From Paractinoplanes brasiliensis (GTDB taxonomy: Bacteria; Actinomycetota; Actinomycetes; Mycobacteriales; Micromonosporaceae), in assembly GCF_004362215.1 (NCBI RefSeq), contig NZ_SNWR01000001.1:7050001-7114000 (forward strand): a stretch of DNA of 64,000 nt, in the 5' to 3' direction. The notes under the pieces were generated by a model that ran no database searches, had not been told where the DNA came from, and saw only the letters and a list, made by a program, of their open reading frames with translations. Below, piece by piece: positions 17,410 to 26,648 of this stretch. Numbering within the stretch: position 1 is the stretch's first letter; each line of letters starts with the position of its first letter. The position numbers and the translations under genes were made by a program.

Positions 17410-17723
17410 GATTTCTCCTCGTCCTCGACAATTTCCTCGAAACCCCGCAGCGTCCGCTTCCAGAACATGTCGAGCTGGTCGCGGAGCGCGGAAACCCCCG
17501 CCGGGTTGAGCCGGTAGACCCGCCGCGTGCCGGCCGCCTCGTCGTCGACCAGCCCCGCGTCCTTGAGCACCCGCAGGTGCTGCGACACGGCAGGCCGGCT
17601 GATCGGCAACAACTCGGCCAGCTCGCCCACGGCCCGGGGCCGCTCGGCCAGGCACTCCACGATGGCGCGCCGGCTCGGATCCCCGAGAATCTCCCACCCG
17701 TCGGGCCTTTGGTAAGTACCCAC
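17406..17723 (-). CDS. ArsR-family repressor, leaderless
   Basis: 105 aa from the GTG at 17723. It reads WEILGDPSRRAIVECLAERP, recognition helix ISRPAVSQHLRVLKDAGLV, and wing DEAAGTRRVYRLN, the ArsR/SdpR type linked to SRPBCC genes. No metal-binding cysteines occur. A longer upstream open frame is excluded because the promoter elements sit immediately before this GTG. Autorepression through the palindrome over the -10 is inferred. Confidence 0.88.
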   Translation of the reverse strand: MGTYQRPDGWEILGDPSRRAIVECLAERPRAVGELAELLPISRPAVSQHLRVLKDAGLVDDEAAGTRRVYRLNPAGVSALRDQLDMFWKRTLRGFEEIVEDEEKS

Positions 17724-17726
17724 GAA

Positions 17727-17759
17727 CGGTAAGCTACGACTTACCGAAGCGTTGGTCAA
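17727..17759 (-). promoter_or_regulatory. Leaderless promoter with ArsR operator
   Basis: Minus-strand -35 TTGACC (17759-17754) and -10 TAGCTT (17736-17731) with 17-bp spacing; the GTG begins 7-8 bases after the -10. A 7-bp inverted repeat (17727-17733 and 17740-17746, CGGTAAG/CTTACCG) overlaps the -10, and a further GGTAAG half-site lies at 17711 inside the first codons. This is the second repressor in the window with this layout. Confidence 0.7.
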
Positions 17760-17804
17760 GCCCCGGGATCGACGATCGTGGCCGGGTCGGGCAGCATGCC
17801 GTGC

Positions 17805-18269
17805 ATGGCGGGAGAGACGTGGGCGGCGCTGACATCGCTGGGTGGGGTCGCGCTCGGCGGCGGGCTGTCGTATCTGGTGCAGCGCACCACGCAGCAGACA
17901 GCGGCGCGCCTCGAGAAGTTCAAACAGGAACGTGCCGAGAACGCGGCGCGCCGTGGCGAACGCCTGGCGTTGCTGGAGCGCTTCGTCACCGTCGCGGCCG
18001 AGGCGGAACGGCAAGCCTTCGACCGTCCGGCGCAGTGGGTGGAGGGCGACGAGTGGCATGCCCCGACCCAGGCCGTGATGAAGCGCTTCTGGGTCGAGGA
18101 ACGCATGATCCGGGTGTTGTTCCCGGACTACGTCCACCAAGCCGCCCGCGCCTACTTCCTCGTGCTGAACGGCGCCGTGTGGGAGGGCCTGCCCGAGGGG
18201 CGCACCGTGGCCGACGTGATCGAGGAGCCCCACCTGAGATTCCTCGACGCCGCCCGGGCCGCCCTCTGA
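17805..18269 (+). CDS. Small protein with N-terminal hydrophobic helix and charged coiled region, function unknown
   Basis: 154 aa from the ATG at 17805 (ATG 17796 and GTG 17778 are in frame; none has a clear ribosome site). The N-terminus has a single hydrophobic stretch LTSLGGVALGGGLSYLV, followed by a charged helix rich in Arg/Glu/Lys (ARLEKFKQERAENAARRGERL), likely coiled-coil, then a helical domain. It resembles actinobacterial membrane-tethered hypothetical proteins. I do not recognise a function. Confidence 0.7.
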   Translation: MAGETWAALTSLGGVALGGGLSYLVQRTTQQTAARLEKFKQERAENAARRGERLALLERFVTVAAEAERQAFDRPAQWVEGDEWHAPTQAVMKRFWVEERMIRVLFPDYVHQAARAYFLVLNGAVWEGLPEGRTVADVIEEPHLRFLDAARAAL

Positions 18270-18337
18270 CGCCACGTTTCGCCGGACTGCGGCAAACCTC
18301 GTGGCGCGCCCCGCGCCGGGGCCGGTACTATCGTCGG

Positions 18338-18592
18338 CGCAGGGCGCTGATGGGGACGAGTAAGGCCGTACGCAGCCAGGAGAGACCCGGGGACGGTGGA
18401 AGCCCGGGGGTGTGCGCGGCCCGAAGATCACCCCGGAGCCGCCGGAGGAAAGATCGCGCGAGCGGTTGAGTAGAACCGGCAGCAACCCACTTCGAGTGGG
18501 CCGCGGGCAGTTCCGCCGCGGTCAAAGAGGGTGGTACCGCGGGGTGATCCTCGTCCCTCTGTCGAGAGAGCCGTCCGACGGAGGAGTACGCC
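18338..18592 (+). ncRNA. T-box leader (isoleucine, translational type) controlling ileS
   Basis: The core T-box AGGGTGGTACCGCG is at 18528-18541. Its UGGU (18532-18535) would pair with the acceptor end ACCA of tRNA-Ile. The flanking CCGCGG (18516-18521) and CCGCGG (18537-18542) form the helix that holds the bulge. The specifier reads ATC at 18427-18429 within GAAGATCACC, matching isoleucine, and a GGTGGAAGCCCGG element upstream fits stem I. No terminator with a U-run follows; GAGGG/CCCTC pairing, CCTC at 18549-18552 and the CCGTC/GACGG hairpin (18571-18581) can hide the GGAGGAG of ileS. A TACTAT -10 at 18326 sets the approximate 5' end. Confidence 0.9.
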
Positions 18593-21500
18593 TTGTATCG
18601 CCAGGTTCCCGCGCAGGTCGACCTGCCCGCGCTCGACCACGACGTCCTGCGGTTCTGGCAGGACAACAAGATCTTCGCGCGCAGCCTCGAGCAGTCCGCG
18701 GGCCGCCCCGAGTGGGTCTTCTACGAGGGCCCGCCCACCGCCAACGGCATGCCCGGCGCCCACCACATCGAGGCCCGCGTCTTCAAGGACGTGTTCCCGC
18801 GCTATCGCACGATGAAGGGCTACCACGTCGCCCGCAAGGCGGGGTGGGACTGCCACGGCCTCCCGGTCGAGCTCGCTGTGGAAAAGGAGCTCGGTTTCAG
18901 TGGCAAACAGGACATCGAGGCGTACGGGGTGGCGGAGTTCAACGCCCGGTGCCGCGCCTCCGTCACCCGGCACACCGACGCGTTCGCCGAGTTCACCGAG
19001 CGCATGGGCTACTGGGTCGACATGGCCGACGCGTACCGGACGATGGATCCCGACTACATCGAGTCGGTCTGGTGGTCGCTGCGGCAGATCTTCGACAAGG
19101 GCCTGCTCGTCGAGGACTTCCGGGTCGCGCCGTGGTGCCCGCGCGACCAGACCACGCTCTCCGACCACGAGCTCGCCCAGGGTTACGAGACCGACGTCGA
19201 CCCCGCCGTCTACGTCCGGTTCCCGCTCACCTCGGGCCCGCTGGCCGGCAACACCTCGCTGCTGGTCTGGACGACCACGCCCTGGACGCTGGTCTCCAAC
19301 ACGGCCGTCGCCGTCAACCCCTCGGTCCAGTACGTGGTGATGACCGACGGAACCGAGCGGCTGGTGCTGGCCGAACCGCTCGCGGGTCAGGTGCTGGGCG
19401 AGGGCTGGACGCCGACCGGCGAGACTTTCGGAGGCTCCGAGCTCGAGCGCTGGACCTACAAGCCGCCGTTCCAACTGGTCGAGGTGCCCGACGCGCACAT
19501 CGTCATCCTGGCCGGCTACGTCACCACCGACAGCGGCACCGGGCTCGTGCACCAGTCCCCGGCGTTCGGCGCCGACGACCTCGCGAGCTGCCGGGCGTAC
19601 GGGTTGCCGATGGTCAACCCGGTGCTGCGTGACGGCACGTTCGCCCCCGAGGTGCCGCTGGTCGGCGGGCTGTTCTTCCGTACGGCCAACGAGCCGCTGG
19701 TCGAGGAGCTGCGCCGCACGGGCCTGCTGTTCCGGCTCGACCCGTACGAGCACCAGTACCCGCACTGCTGGCGCTGCCACACCGCGCTGATCTACTACGC
19801 CCAGCCTTCCTGGTACGTGAAGACCACCGCCGTACGGGATGCGCTGTTGCGCGAGAACGAGAAGACGACCTGGCAGCCCGAGACGGTGAAACACGGCCGG
19901 TACGGCGACTGGCTCAACAACAACGTCGACTGGGCGCTGTCCCGCAACCGCTACTGGGGCACCCCGCTGCCCATCTGGCGCTGCGCCGAGGGCCACCTGA
20001 CCTGCATCGGGTCGCTGGCCGAGCTGAGCGAGCGGACCGGTCGTGACCTGTCCGGGCTCGACCCGCACCGGCCCTACATCGACGAGGTGACCTTCGCCTG
20101 CCCGCAGTGCTCGGCGACGGCCACCCGTGTGCCCGAGGTCATCGACGCCTGGTACGACTCCGGCTCGATGCCGTTCGCGCAGTTCGGCTACCCGTACAAG
20201 AACAAGGAGCTGTTCGAGCAGCGCTTCCCCGCGCAGTTCATCTCCGAGGCGATCGACCAGACCCGCGGCTGGTTCTACACGCTGATGGCGGTGAACACGC
20301 TGGTCTTCGACCGGTCGGCCTACGAGACCGTCGTCTGCCTGGGCCACATCCTCGCCGAGGACGGCCGCAAGATGTCCAAGCACCTCGGCAACATCCTCGA
20401 GCCGATCCCGCTGATGGACACGCACGGCGCCGACGCGGTCCGCTGGTTCATGGCCTGCGTCGGGTCGCCCTGGTCGGCGCGCCGGGTCGGGCACACCACG
20501 CTGCAGGAGGTCGTGCGCAAGACGCTGCTGACCTACTGGAACACGGTAGCGTTCCAGGCCCTGTACGGCCGGTCCTCGGGCTGGACGCCGTCGGCCGACG
20601 ACCCCGCGCCGGCCGAGCGCCCGCTGCTCGACCGCTGGGTGCTGTCCGAGCTGAACGAGCTGGTCCGCAAGGTCGACGCGGCCTTCGCGGGTTTCGACAC
20701 GCAGGAGGCGGGCCGGCTGCTCGCGGCCTTCGTCGACGACCTGTCCAACTGGTACGTCCGCCGCAGCCGTCGCCGGTTCTGGCGCGGTGACCGGGCGGCG
20801 CTGGCCACGCTGCACGAGGCGCTGCGCACGGTGACGCTGCTGATGGCGCCGGTGACCCCGTTCGTGACCGAGCGGGTGTGGCGCGACCTGGTCGTCGAGG
20901 TCGACCCGCAGGCGCCGGAATCGGTGCACCTCGCCGCGTTCCCCGAGCCGGACGAGTCGCTGGTCGACCCGGCGCTGTCGGCGCAGATGGCGCTGGTGCG
21001 GCGGCTGGTCGAGCTGGGCCGGGCCGCGCGGGCCGAGTCGGGCATGAAGGTGCGCCAGCCGCTGTCGCGGGCGCTCGCCTCGGCGTCGGGTTTCGACGAC
21101 CTGCCGCCCGGCCTGCTCGCCGAGATCGCCGCCGAGCTCAACGTGGGCGAGGTCACCTCGGTCGCCGGCTCCTTCGTCGACACCACCGCCAAGGCCAATT
21201 TCCGTACGCTGGGCCGGCGGTTCGGCAAGAAGGTGCAGCTCGTCGCCCAGGCGATCGCGGCGGCCGACGCGGCCGAGCTCAAGGACGCCCTCCGCGCCAC
21301 GGGTGCGGCGTCGCTCGAGGTCGACGGCGAGCAGATCACGCTGGGCCCCGACGAGGTCGTGATCACCGAGACCCCGCGGGCCGGCTGGGCGGTCTCCTCC
21401 GACTCGGGCGCCACCGTCGCGCTCGACCTGTCGCTCACCCCGGAACTGCGCCGGGCGGGCATCGCGCGTGACGCCGTACGCCAGATCCAGGAGGCCCGCA

Positions 21501-21706
21501 AGGCGAGCGGGCTGGAGGTCTCCGACCGCATCGAGCTGCGCTGGTCCGCCACTGGTGAGACGGCTCAGGCCCTCGCCGAGCACGCCGCGCTGGTGGCCGA
21601 CGAGGTGCTGGCCACGGCGTACGGGGAAGGGGAGGCGACCTGGCCGGGGGCGCAGACGTTCACCGACGAGTCGCTCGGGCTGACGTTCGCGCTGCGGAAG
21701 GCCTGA
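18593..21706 (+). CDS. ileS: Isoleucyl-tRNA synthetase, type 2, with GXHH in place of the HXGH signature
   Basis: 1037 aa from a TTG start 6 bases after GGAGGAG (18580-18586). It charges tRNA-Ile with isoleucine. The Rossmann core is complete, with KMSKH at 593-597, a CP1 editing region, anticodon-binding helices and a C-terminal domain; the opening GPPTANGMPGAHHIEARVFK aligns with the eukaryote-like type 2 family. At 55-58 the residues are G-A-H-H where class I enzymes have H-x-G-H, that is, positions one and three are exchanged. This swap is known in a subset of bacterial type 2 IleRS and is linked to very strong mupirocin resistance. Expression is set by the T-box. Confidence 0.95.
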   Translation: MYRQVPAQVDLPALDHDVLRFWQDNKIFARSLEQSAGRPEWVFYEGPPTANGMPGAHHIEARVFKDVFPRYRTMKGYHVARKAGWDCHGLPVELAVEKELGFSGKQDIEAYGVAEFNARCRASVTRHTDAFAEFTERMGYWVDMADAYRTMDPDYIESVWWSLRQIFDKGLLVEDFRVAPWCPRDQTTLSDHELAQGYETDVDPAVYVRFPLTSGPLAGNTSLLVWTTTPWTLVSNTAVAVNPSVQYVVMTDGTERLVLAEPLAGQVLGEGWTPTGETFGGSELERWTYKPPFQLVEVPDAHIVILAGYVTTDSGTGLVHQSPAFGADDLASCRAYGLPMVNPVLRDGTFAPEVPLVGGLFFRTANEPLVEELRRTGLLFRLDPYEHQYPHCWRCHTALIYYAQPSWYVKTTAVRDALLRENEKTTWQPETVKHGRYGDWLNNNVDWALSRNRYWGTPLPIWRCAEGHLTCIGSLAELSERTGRDLSGLDPHRPYIDEVTFACPQCSATATRVPEVIDAWYDSGSMPFAQFGYPYKNKELFEQRFPAQFISEAIDQTRGWFYTLMAVNTLVFDRSAYETVVCLGHILAEDGRKMSKHLGNILEPIPLMDTHGADAVRWFMACVGSPWSARRVGHTTLQEVVRKTLLTYWNTVAFQALYGRSSGWTPSADDPAPAERPLLDRWVLSELNELVRKVDAAFAGFDTQEAGRLLAAFVDDLSNWYVRRSRRRFWRGDRAALATLHEALRTVTLLMAPVTPFVTERVWRDLVVEVDPQAPESVHLAAFPEPDESLVDPALSAQMALVRRLVELGRAARAESGMKVRQPLSRALASASGFDDLPPGLLAEIAAELNVGEVTSVAGSFVDTTAKANFRTLGRRFGKKVQLVAQAIAAADAAELKDALRATGAASLEVDGEQITLGPDEVVITETPRAGWAVSSDSGATVALDLSLTPELRRAGIARDAVRQIQEARKASGLEVSDRIELRWSATGETAQALAEHAALVADEVLATAYGEGEATWPGAQTFTDESLGLTFALRKA

Positions 21707-22921
21707 TCAGCTGCAGCGCAGCAGACCCGCCTTCTCCTTGGTCCGCAGGACGCGGCGGGCGGCGTCGTCGACCCGGGAACGGAAGGACTGATCGGATTCG
21801 GACTTGGCGATCAGGGCGCCGGCCATCGGGGCGGCGTCCGCGGGCACGATCGTCAGCACCATGTCGCCGCCCGCGCCGATGAACCGGGTCGCTCGCTGCG
21901 CGGGCGGGACACCGGTGACGGCGCGGGCGGCGCCCAGGTCGTCCGAGATGATCAGGCCGTCGAAGCCGAGCCGGTCGCGGAGCAGGCCGGTGATGATCGG
22001 CTGCGAGAAAGCGGCGATCGCGTCCGGGTCCAGGCGCGGGTAACGGGCGGACGAGATCATGACGGCGGCCGTCCCGGCTTGGATCCCGGCCTCGAAGGGG
22101 CCCAGGTACGGGTCGGTCGCCGTGGCCGTGTTGTCGGTGGCGCCGCGGGAGGTGTCGGTGTTGACCCGCACCCGGCCCAGGCCGGGGAAGTGCTTCAACG
22201 TGGTCAGCACCCCGGCGTCCTGCGAGGCGGGGACGACCGTACGGATGTCGGCGGCCACCCGGGCGGGATCGGAGCCGAACTGACGGCGGAAGGCGCCGAT
22301 CGGCGGGTTGGCCTCGCCCACGTTCGCCGGGACGGTGTCGGCGACCGGGGCCAGGTTGAGGTTCACGCCGATGCCGGCCAGGCGGCGGGCGCTCCCGCGG
22401 GTGGTGTCGCGCAGCGCCGTCCGGGAGCCTTCGCCCAGCCGGTACGCGGAGGGCAGCCGGGGAAAATCGGGGCCCTTGAGGGTCTGCACGCTCCCGCCCT
22501 CCTGGTCGACGGCCACGAGCATCGGCAGCGCGGCGGTCCTCTGCAGGCGGGCGACGTCCGACTTGAGCTTGGCGGCGGTGTGCGTGCTGCGGCCGCGCAG
22601 GAAGGCGCCGCCGACGTGGTAGCGGCGCAGGGTGTCGCCGGCGCCGCTGGGGGCGTTCACGGCAACGCCGATCATGAGCAGCTGGCCGACGCGCTTCTGC
22701 AGGTCGAGACCGTCCAAGGTGCGGGTCACGCAGTCGCCGGCGTCCCCGCCGGTTTCCGGGGGCGCGCTGCTCCGCGCGGGTCTGCTGCTCTGGCTGGGCG
22801 CGCTGCTCTGCGTCGGCGCGCTGCTTGCCACTGCCGGGCCGGCCTGCGGGGATTCCTCAGTGGAGCATGCGGTCGGGGCCAGGAGCACGGCGACCGTCAG
22901 GGCGGCCAGACTTCGCTTCAT
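21707..22921 (-). CDS. Glycoside hydrolase family 3 lipoprotein with altered His dyad
   Basis: 404 aa. A lipoprotein signal ends at LAPTAC (Cys19), then a Ser/Pro-rich linker and a GH3 (beta/alpha)8 domain: VGQLLMIGV, MLVAVDQEGGSVQTL, VNLNLAPVADT, LKHFPGLGRV, and the nucleophile Asp in GLIISDDLGA. It is most like NagZ/LpqI beta-N-acetylglucosaminidases, which remove GlcNAc from cell-wall fragments. In NagZ the loop KHFPGHGxxxxDxH supplies an Asp-His dyad; here it reads KHFPGLGRVRVNTDTS, so the His is missing. The stop abuts the ileS stop. Confidence 0.88.
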   Translation of the reverse strand: MKRSLAALTVAVLLAPTACSTEESPQAGPAVASSAPTQSSAPSQSSRPARSSAPPETGGDAGDCVTRTLDGLDLQKRVGQLLMIGVAVNAPSGAGDTLRRYHVGGAFLRGRSTHTAAKLKSDVARLQRTAALPMLVAVDQEGGSVQTLKGPDFPRLPSAYRLGEGSRTALRDTTRGSARRLAGIGVNLNLAPVADTVPANVGEANPPIGAFRRQFGSDPARVAADIRTVVPASQDAGVLTTLKHFPGLGRVRVNTDTSRGATDNTATATDPYLGPFEAGIQAGTAAVMISSARYPRLDPDAIAAFSQPIITGLLRDRLGFDGLIISDDLGAARAVTGVPPAQRATRFIGAGGDMVLTIVPADAAPMAGALIAKSESDQSFRSRVDDAARRVLRTKEKAGLLRCS

Positions 22922-23088
22922 CGGGGCCCACGCTAGTCAATCCCCCGCGTGCCGCAACCGTCCGTGCGCCGATCGTGGAGGGCTCGCGGAGATCTTGTGA
23001 AGCGTGTCAGGTGTATCGGATTTGCCGGGCCCACTGCCCTTTTCGGCCGCACCCCCTCTTGCCGGGAGCGTCGGCCGTCGTCGGTGTG

Positions 23089-23685
23089 TCAGGCGCGTAG
23101 GCCGTCGAAGGCCAGGGCGGTCACGGCGTCGGCGATCGACTCGGCGCCGCCGGGGCGGGGCCGATACCACTCGGTCAGCGAGTTGACCATGCCGAGCAGC
23201 AGGCGCGCCGCCGTGCGGGGATCGACATCGGGGCGTACGCCGCCCTCGGCCTGGGCCTGCTTGACCAGCTCGGTGACGAGCGCGTCGAACTCGCGCCGGC
23301 GGGCCAGGGCGTGCTGCTCGACCTCGGTGTTGCCGCGGACCCGCAGCAGCACCGTCACGTACTCGAAGCGCTCGGACAGCACGATCACGCTGCGCCGGAT
23401 CAGCTGCTCGAGCTTTTCCAAGGCCGGGACGTCGAGCCCGCGTACCTCGCCGGCCGCCTCGAACAGGCCGTCGAGCGCCCTGTCCACCGCCATCTGCAGC
23501 AGCTGCTCCTTGCTGGCGACGTGGTGATAGACGCTCGATTTGGTGATGCCGAGCGCCACTGCCAGGTCGTACACGCTGGTTTTGTCGTAACCGCGCTCGT
23601 TGAACAGCCGCACCGCCGTGGCCAGCACGGCGGCCTGGTCATGCCCGGGGCGTCCGCGCCGGCGGGGCTCCGCTGGAGGTGCCAT
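23089..23685 (-). CDS. paaR: TetR-family regulator of phenylacetate genes (PaaR-like)
   Basis: 198 aa. The N-terminal helix-turn-helix reads ATAVRLFNERGYDKTSVYDL then GITKSSVYHHVASKEQLL, a standard TetR domain; the C-terminal ligand domain is all-helical. It is divergent from paaN with 73 bp between the starts, and the gap holds a palindrome typical of TetR operators. In actinobacteria PaaR is released from DNA by phenylacetyl-CoA; that ligand is assumed from context. Confidence 0.85.
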   Translation of the reverse strand: MAPPAEPRRRGRPGHDQAAVLATAVRLFNERGYDKTSVYDLAVALGITKSSVYHHVASKEQLLQMAVDRALDGLFEAAGEVRGLDVPALEKLEQLIRRSVIVLSERFEYVTVLLRVRGNTEVEQHALARRREFDALVTELVKQAQAEGGVRPDVDPRTAARLLLGMVNSLTEWYRPRPGGAESIADAVTALAFDGLRA

Positions 23686-23699
23686 TCTCGCTCCCGGGG

Positions 23700-23730
23700 T
23701 TGATTACCTACCGAACGGACGGTAGATAAT
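23700..23730. promoter_or_regulatory. PaaR operator overlapping the paaN promoter
   Basis: An imperfect inverted repeat spans 23703-23730: arms ATTAcCTACCG and CGGTAGaTAAT around AACGGA, one mismatch per arm. On the plus strand TTGATT (23700-23705) and TAGATA (23723-23728) make a promoter with 17-bp spacing for paaN, fully covered by the palindrome; the repressor bound here would also block paaR. Confidence 0.75.
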
Positions 23731-23758
23731 TAGGCACGCGAGCGCAAGGGAGCGCAGG

Positions 23759-25429
23759 ATGACCACCCCCGCCGAGTTCTACGAGAAGCACACCGAGCTT
23801 CTCGACCAAGCCGTCCGGGCGACGGCCGTCCGCGACTACTGGTCGGCTTTTCCCGAGTCCCCGAGCAAGTCGGTCTACGGCGAGACCGCTGCCGGTGAGG
23901 GCGAGCGCGCCTTCCAGGCCCTGCTCGGCCGGCCGTTCCCGATCGAGGTGCCGGGCGCCGTCGGCAGTGTCTCCACCGAGCACTCCCCGTGGGGCCTCGA
24001 GCTGGGTGTCAGCTATCCCAAGGCCGACCCGCCGGCCCTGGTCGCCGCGGCCCGGGCCGCCACCCCGGCCTGGCGTGCGGTCGGGCCCCAGGGCCGCGCC
24101 GGCGTCGCAGCCGAGATCATCAAGAGGATCAACGCGCGCAGTTTCGAGCTGGCCCACGCCGTGCAGCACACCACCGGCCAGGCCTTCGTCATGGCGTTCC
24201 AGGCCGGCGGCCCCCACGCGCAGGATCGCGCGCTCGAGGCGGTGGCCTACGCGTTCGCCGCCACCACCCGCATCCCGGCCACCACCGAGTGGAGCAAGCC
24301 TCAGCGCGGTGGCGACCCGTTGCGCCTCAGCAAGACCAGCACGGTCGTCGGCCGCGGCGTCTCCCTCGTCATCGGCTGCACCACCTTCCCCACTTGGAAC
24401 AGCTATCCCGCCCTGTTTGCGAGCCTCGTGACGGGCAACCCTGTGATCGTGAAGCCGCACCCGGGCGCCGTGCTGCCGCTCGCCATCACCGTGCAGATCT
24501 GCCGCGAGGTGCTGGCCGAGGCGGGCCAGAGCCCCGACCTGGTCACCCTCGCCGTCGAGGAGCCAGGCGACGGCATCGCGGCGACGCTGGCCACCCACCC
24601 CGACGTGCGCATCGTCGACTTCACCGGCTCCAGCGATTTCGGCAACTGGCTCGAGGCCAACGCACGCCAGGCCGTGGTCTACACCGAAAAGGCCGGGCTC
24701 AACACGGTCGTCGTGGACTCCACCGACGACTACAAGGGCCTGCTGCGCAACCTGTCCTTCTCGCTCTCGCTCTACAGCGGCCAGATGTGCACCACCCCGC
24801 AAAACATCCTGGTCCCGGCGGGCGGCATCGACACCGACGCCGGTCACCGCAGCGTCGAGGAGTTCGGCGCCGACCTGTCCGCGGCGCTCGGCAAGCTGCT
24901 CGGCGACCCGGCGCGCGCGGCCGGCACGCTCGGCGCGATCGTCAACGACGGGGTCCTGGCCCGGCTGACCGAGGCCGGGAACGCGAGCGGTGTCGTCCAC
25001 CCCTCCGCCGAGGTGGCCGACGAGCAGCACCCGGGCGCCACCATCCGGACGCCCGTGGTGGTCCGCCTCGACGCCGCCGACGAAAAGACGTACACGCGGG
25101 AGTGGTTCGGCCCGGTCTCGTTCCTCATCACCACCGAGTCGACCGAGCACAGCCTGCGCATCCTGGTCGAGACCGTCCGGGCGCACGGGGCGCTCACCGC
25201 CCTGGTCCACTCGAACAGGCCCGAGGTGCTGTCCGCCGCCCGCGAGGCCGCGCTCGACGCCGGTGTGCACCTCGCCGAAAACCTCACGGGTGGCGTGTTC
25301 GTCAACCAGACCGCCGCGTTCAGCGACCTGCACGGCTCCGGCGCCAACCCGGCGGCCACGGCCTCGCTGAGCGACGACCACTTCGTCACCGGCCGGTTCT
25401 TCACCCTCCAGTCCCGTCACCACATCTGA
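23759..25429 (+). CDS. paaN: Phenylacetic acid degradation aldehyde dehydrogenase PaaN
   Basis: 556 aa. An ALDH-type enzyme of the PaaN group: [28 protein letters not shown] is the NAD(P) site, [12 protein letters not shown] the glycine turn, [15 protein letters not shown] holds the catalytic Cys and [11 protein letters not shown] the late ALDH motif. It has no MaoC-like hydratase domain, unlike Gram-negative PaaZ, so it should oxidise the ring-opened semialdehyde but not hydrolyse the oxepin ring. ATG follows AAGGGAG. It is the first gene of the paa operon. Confidence 0.9.
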   Translation: MTTPAEFYEKHTELLDQAVRATAVRDYWSAFPESPSKSVYGETAAGEGERAFQALLGRPFPIEVPGAVGSVSTEHSPWGLELGVSYPKADPPALVAAARAATPAWRAVGPQGRAGVAAEIIKRINARSFELAHAVQHTTGQAFVMAFQAGGPHAQDRALEAVAYAFAATTRIPATTEWSKPQRGGDPLRLSKTSTVVGRGVSLVIGCTTFPTWNSYPALFASLVTGNPVIVKPHPGAVLPLAITVQICREVLAEAGQSPDLVTLAVEEPGDGIAATLATHPDVRIVDFTGSSDFGNWLEANARQAVVYTEKAGLNTVVVDSTDDYKGLLRNLSFSLSLYSGQMCTTPQNILVPAGGIDTDAGHRSVEEFGADLSAALGKLLGDPARAAGTLGAIVNDGVLARLTEAGNASGVVHPSAEVADEQHPGATIRTPVVVRLDAADEKTYTREWFGPVSFLITTESTEHSLRILVETVRAHGALTALVHSNRPEVLSAAREAALDAGVHLAENLTGGVFVNQTAAFSDLHGSGANPAATASLSDDHFVTGRFFTLQSRHHI

Positions 25430-25445
25430 GCAGCGGAGGATCACG

Positions 25446-26648
25446 ATGGCCGAGGCCTACCTCGTCGGCGGCGTCCGCACCCCTCAGGGCAAGTACGGCG
25501 GCGCCCTCGCCGGCGTCCGTCCCGACGACCTCGCCGGTCTGGTCGTCCGTGAGGCGGTGGCCCGCGCCGGTGTGCCCGCCGACGAGATCGACGAGGTGAT
25601 CCTCGGCGCGGCGAACCAGGCGGGCGAGGACAACCGCAACGTGGCCCGCATGGCGGTGCTGCTCGCGGGCCTGCCCGACACCGTCCCGGGCTACACGGTC
25701 AACCGGCTCTGCGCGAGCGGCCTGACCGCGGTGGTGTCGGCGGCCAACCAGATTCGGGCCGGTGAGGCCGACCTGATCGTGGCCGGTGGCGTCGAGTCGA
25801 TGACCCGCGCGCCCTGGGTGATGCAGAAACCGGGCACCCCGTGGGCCCGCCCCGGCGAGGTGGCCGACACCTCGCTGGGCTGGCGGTTCACCAACCCCGC
25901 GTTCAAAGAGCACGACCGGGGCGCGGGCAGCGGTCCCGGCGATCGCCGCGTCACGCTGAGCATGGGCGAGACGGCCGAGGAGGTCGCCGCGCTCGACGGC
26001 ATCACCCGCGCCGAGAGCGACGCGTTCGCGCTGCGCAGCCACGAGCGGGCCGTCGCCGCGATCGACGCGGGCCGCTTCGCCGGTGAGATCGTCCCGGTCG
26101 GCGACACGACCACCGACGAGATCCCGCGCCGCGGCTCCACCCTGGAAAAGCTGGGCAGCCTGCGGCCGGTCTTCCGCAAGGACGGCGTGGTCACGGCCGG
26201 TTCGTCGTCCCCGCTCAGCGACGGCGCGGCCGCGCTGGTCGTCGCGAGCAAAGAAGCGGTCGAGCGGTACGGGTTGACCCCGCGCGCCCGCATCGTCACC
26301 GCGGCCAGCGCCGGCGTCTCCCCGCAGCTCATGGGCCTCGGCCCGGTGCCGGCCACCGACAAGGCGCTCGGCCGGGCCGGCTGGGCGGCCGGTGACCTCG
26401 ACGCCGTGGAGCTCAACGAGGCGTTCGCGGTGCAGTCGCTCGCGGTGATCCGCCGGCTCAAGCTCGACGAGCAGCGGGTCAACGCCGACGGCGGCGCGAT
26501 CGCCCTGGGCCACCCGCTGGGTTGCTCGGGCGCGCGCCTCACGGTCACGCTGCTCGGCCGCATGGAACGCGAGAACGCCCGCCGCGGCCTGGCCACCCTC
26601 TGCGTCGGTGTCGGCCAGGGCGTCGCGATGCTGGTGGAACGGCCGTGA
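25446..26648 (+). CDS. paaJ: 3-oxoadipyl-CoA/3-oxo-5,6-dehydrosuberyl-CoA thiolase
   Basis: 400 aa thiolase. The nucleophilic Cys is in [24 protein letters not shown] is the conserved middle motif, [11 protein letters not shown] precedes the active-site His in [13 protein letters not shown], and the second Cys is in [12 protein letters not shown]. In the phenylacetate pathway PaaJ cleaves 3-oxoacyl-CoA intermediates to acetyl-CoA and succinyl-CoA. It lies 16 bp after paaN and overlaps the crotonase gene by four bases. Confidence 0.9.
   Translation: MAEAYLVGGVRTPQGKYGGALAGVRPDDLAGLVVREAVARAGVPADEIDEVILGAANQAGEDNRNVARMAVLLAGLPDTVPGYTVNRLCASGLTAVVSAANQIRAGEADLIVAGGVESMTRAPWVMQKPGTPWARPGEVADTSLGWRFTNPAFKEHDRGAGSGPGDRRVTLSMGETAEEVAALDGITRAESDAFALRSHERAVAAIDAGRFAGEIVPVGDTTTDEIPRRGSTLEKLGSLRPVFRKDGVVTAGSSSPLSDGAAALVVASKEAVERYGLTPRARIVTAASAGVSPQLMGLGPVPATDKALGRAGWAAGDLDAVELNEAFAVQSLAVIRRLKLDEQRVNADGGAIALGHPLGCSGARLTVTLLGRMERENARRGLATLCVGVGQGVAMLVERP

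Noticed and set aside
18428..21583. A 1051-codon open frame on the strand opposite ileS
   Set aside because: It mirrors ileS codon bias in GC-rich DNA; the plus-strand frame has all synthetase motifs and a T-box. The antisense translation is low-complexity Arg/Gly/Asp-rich.
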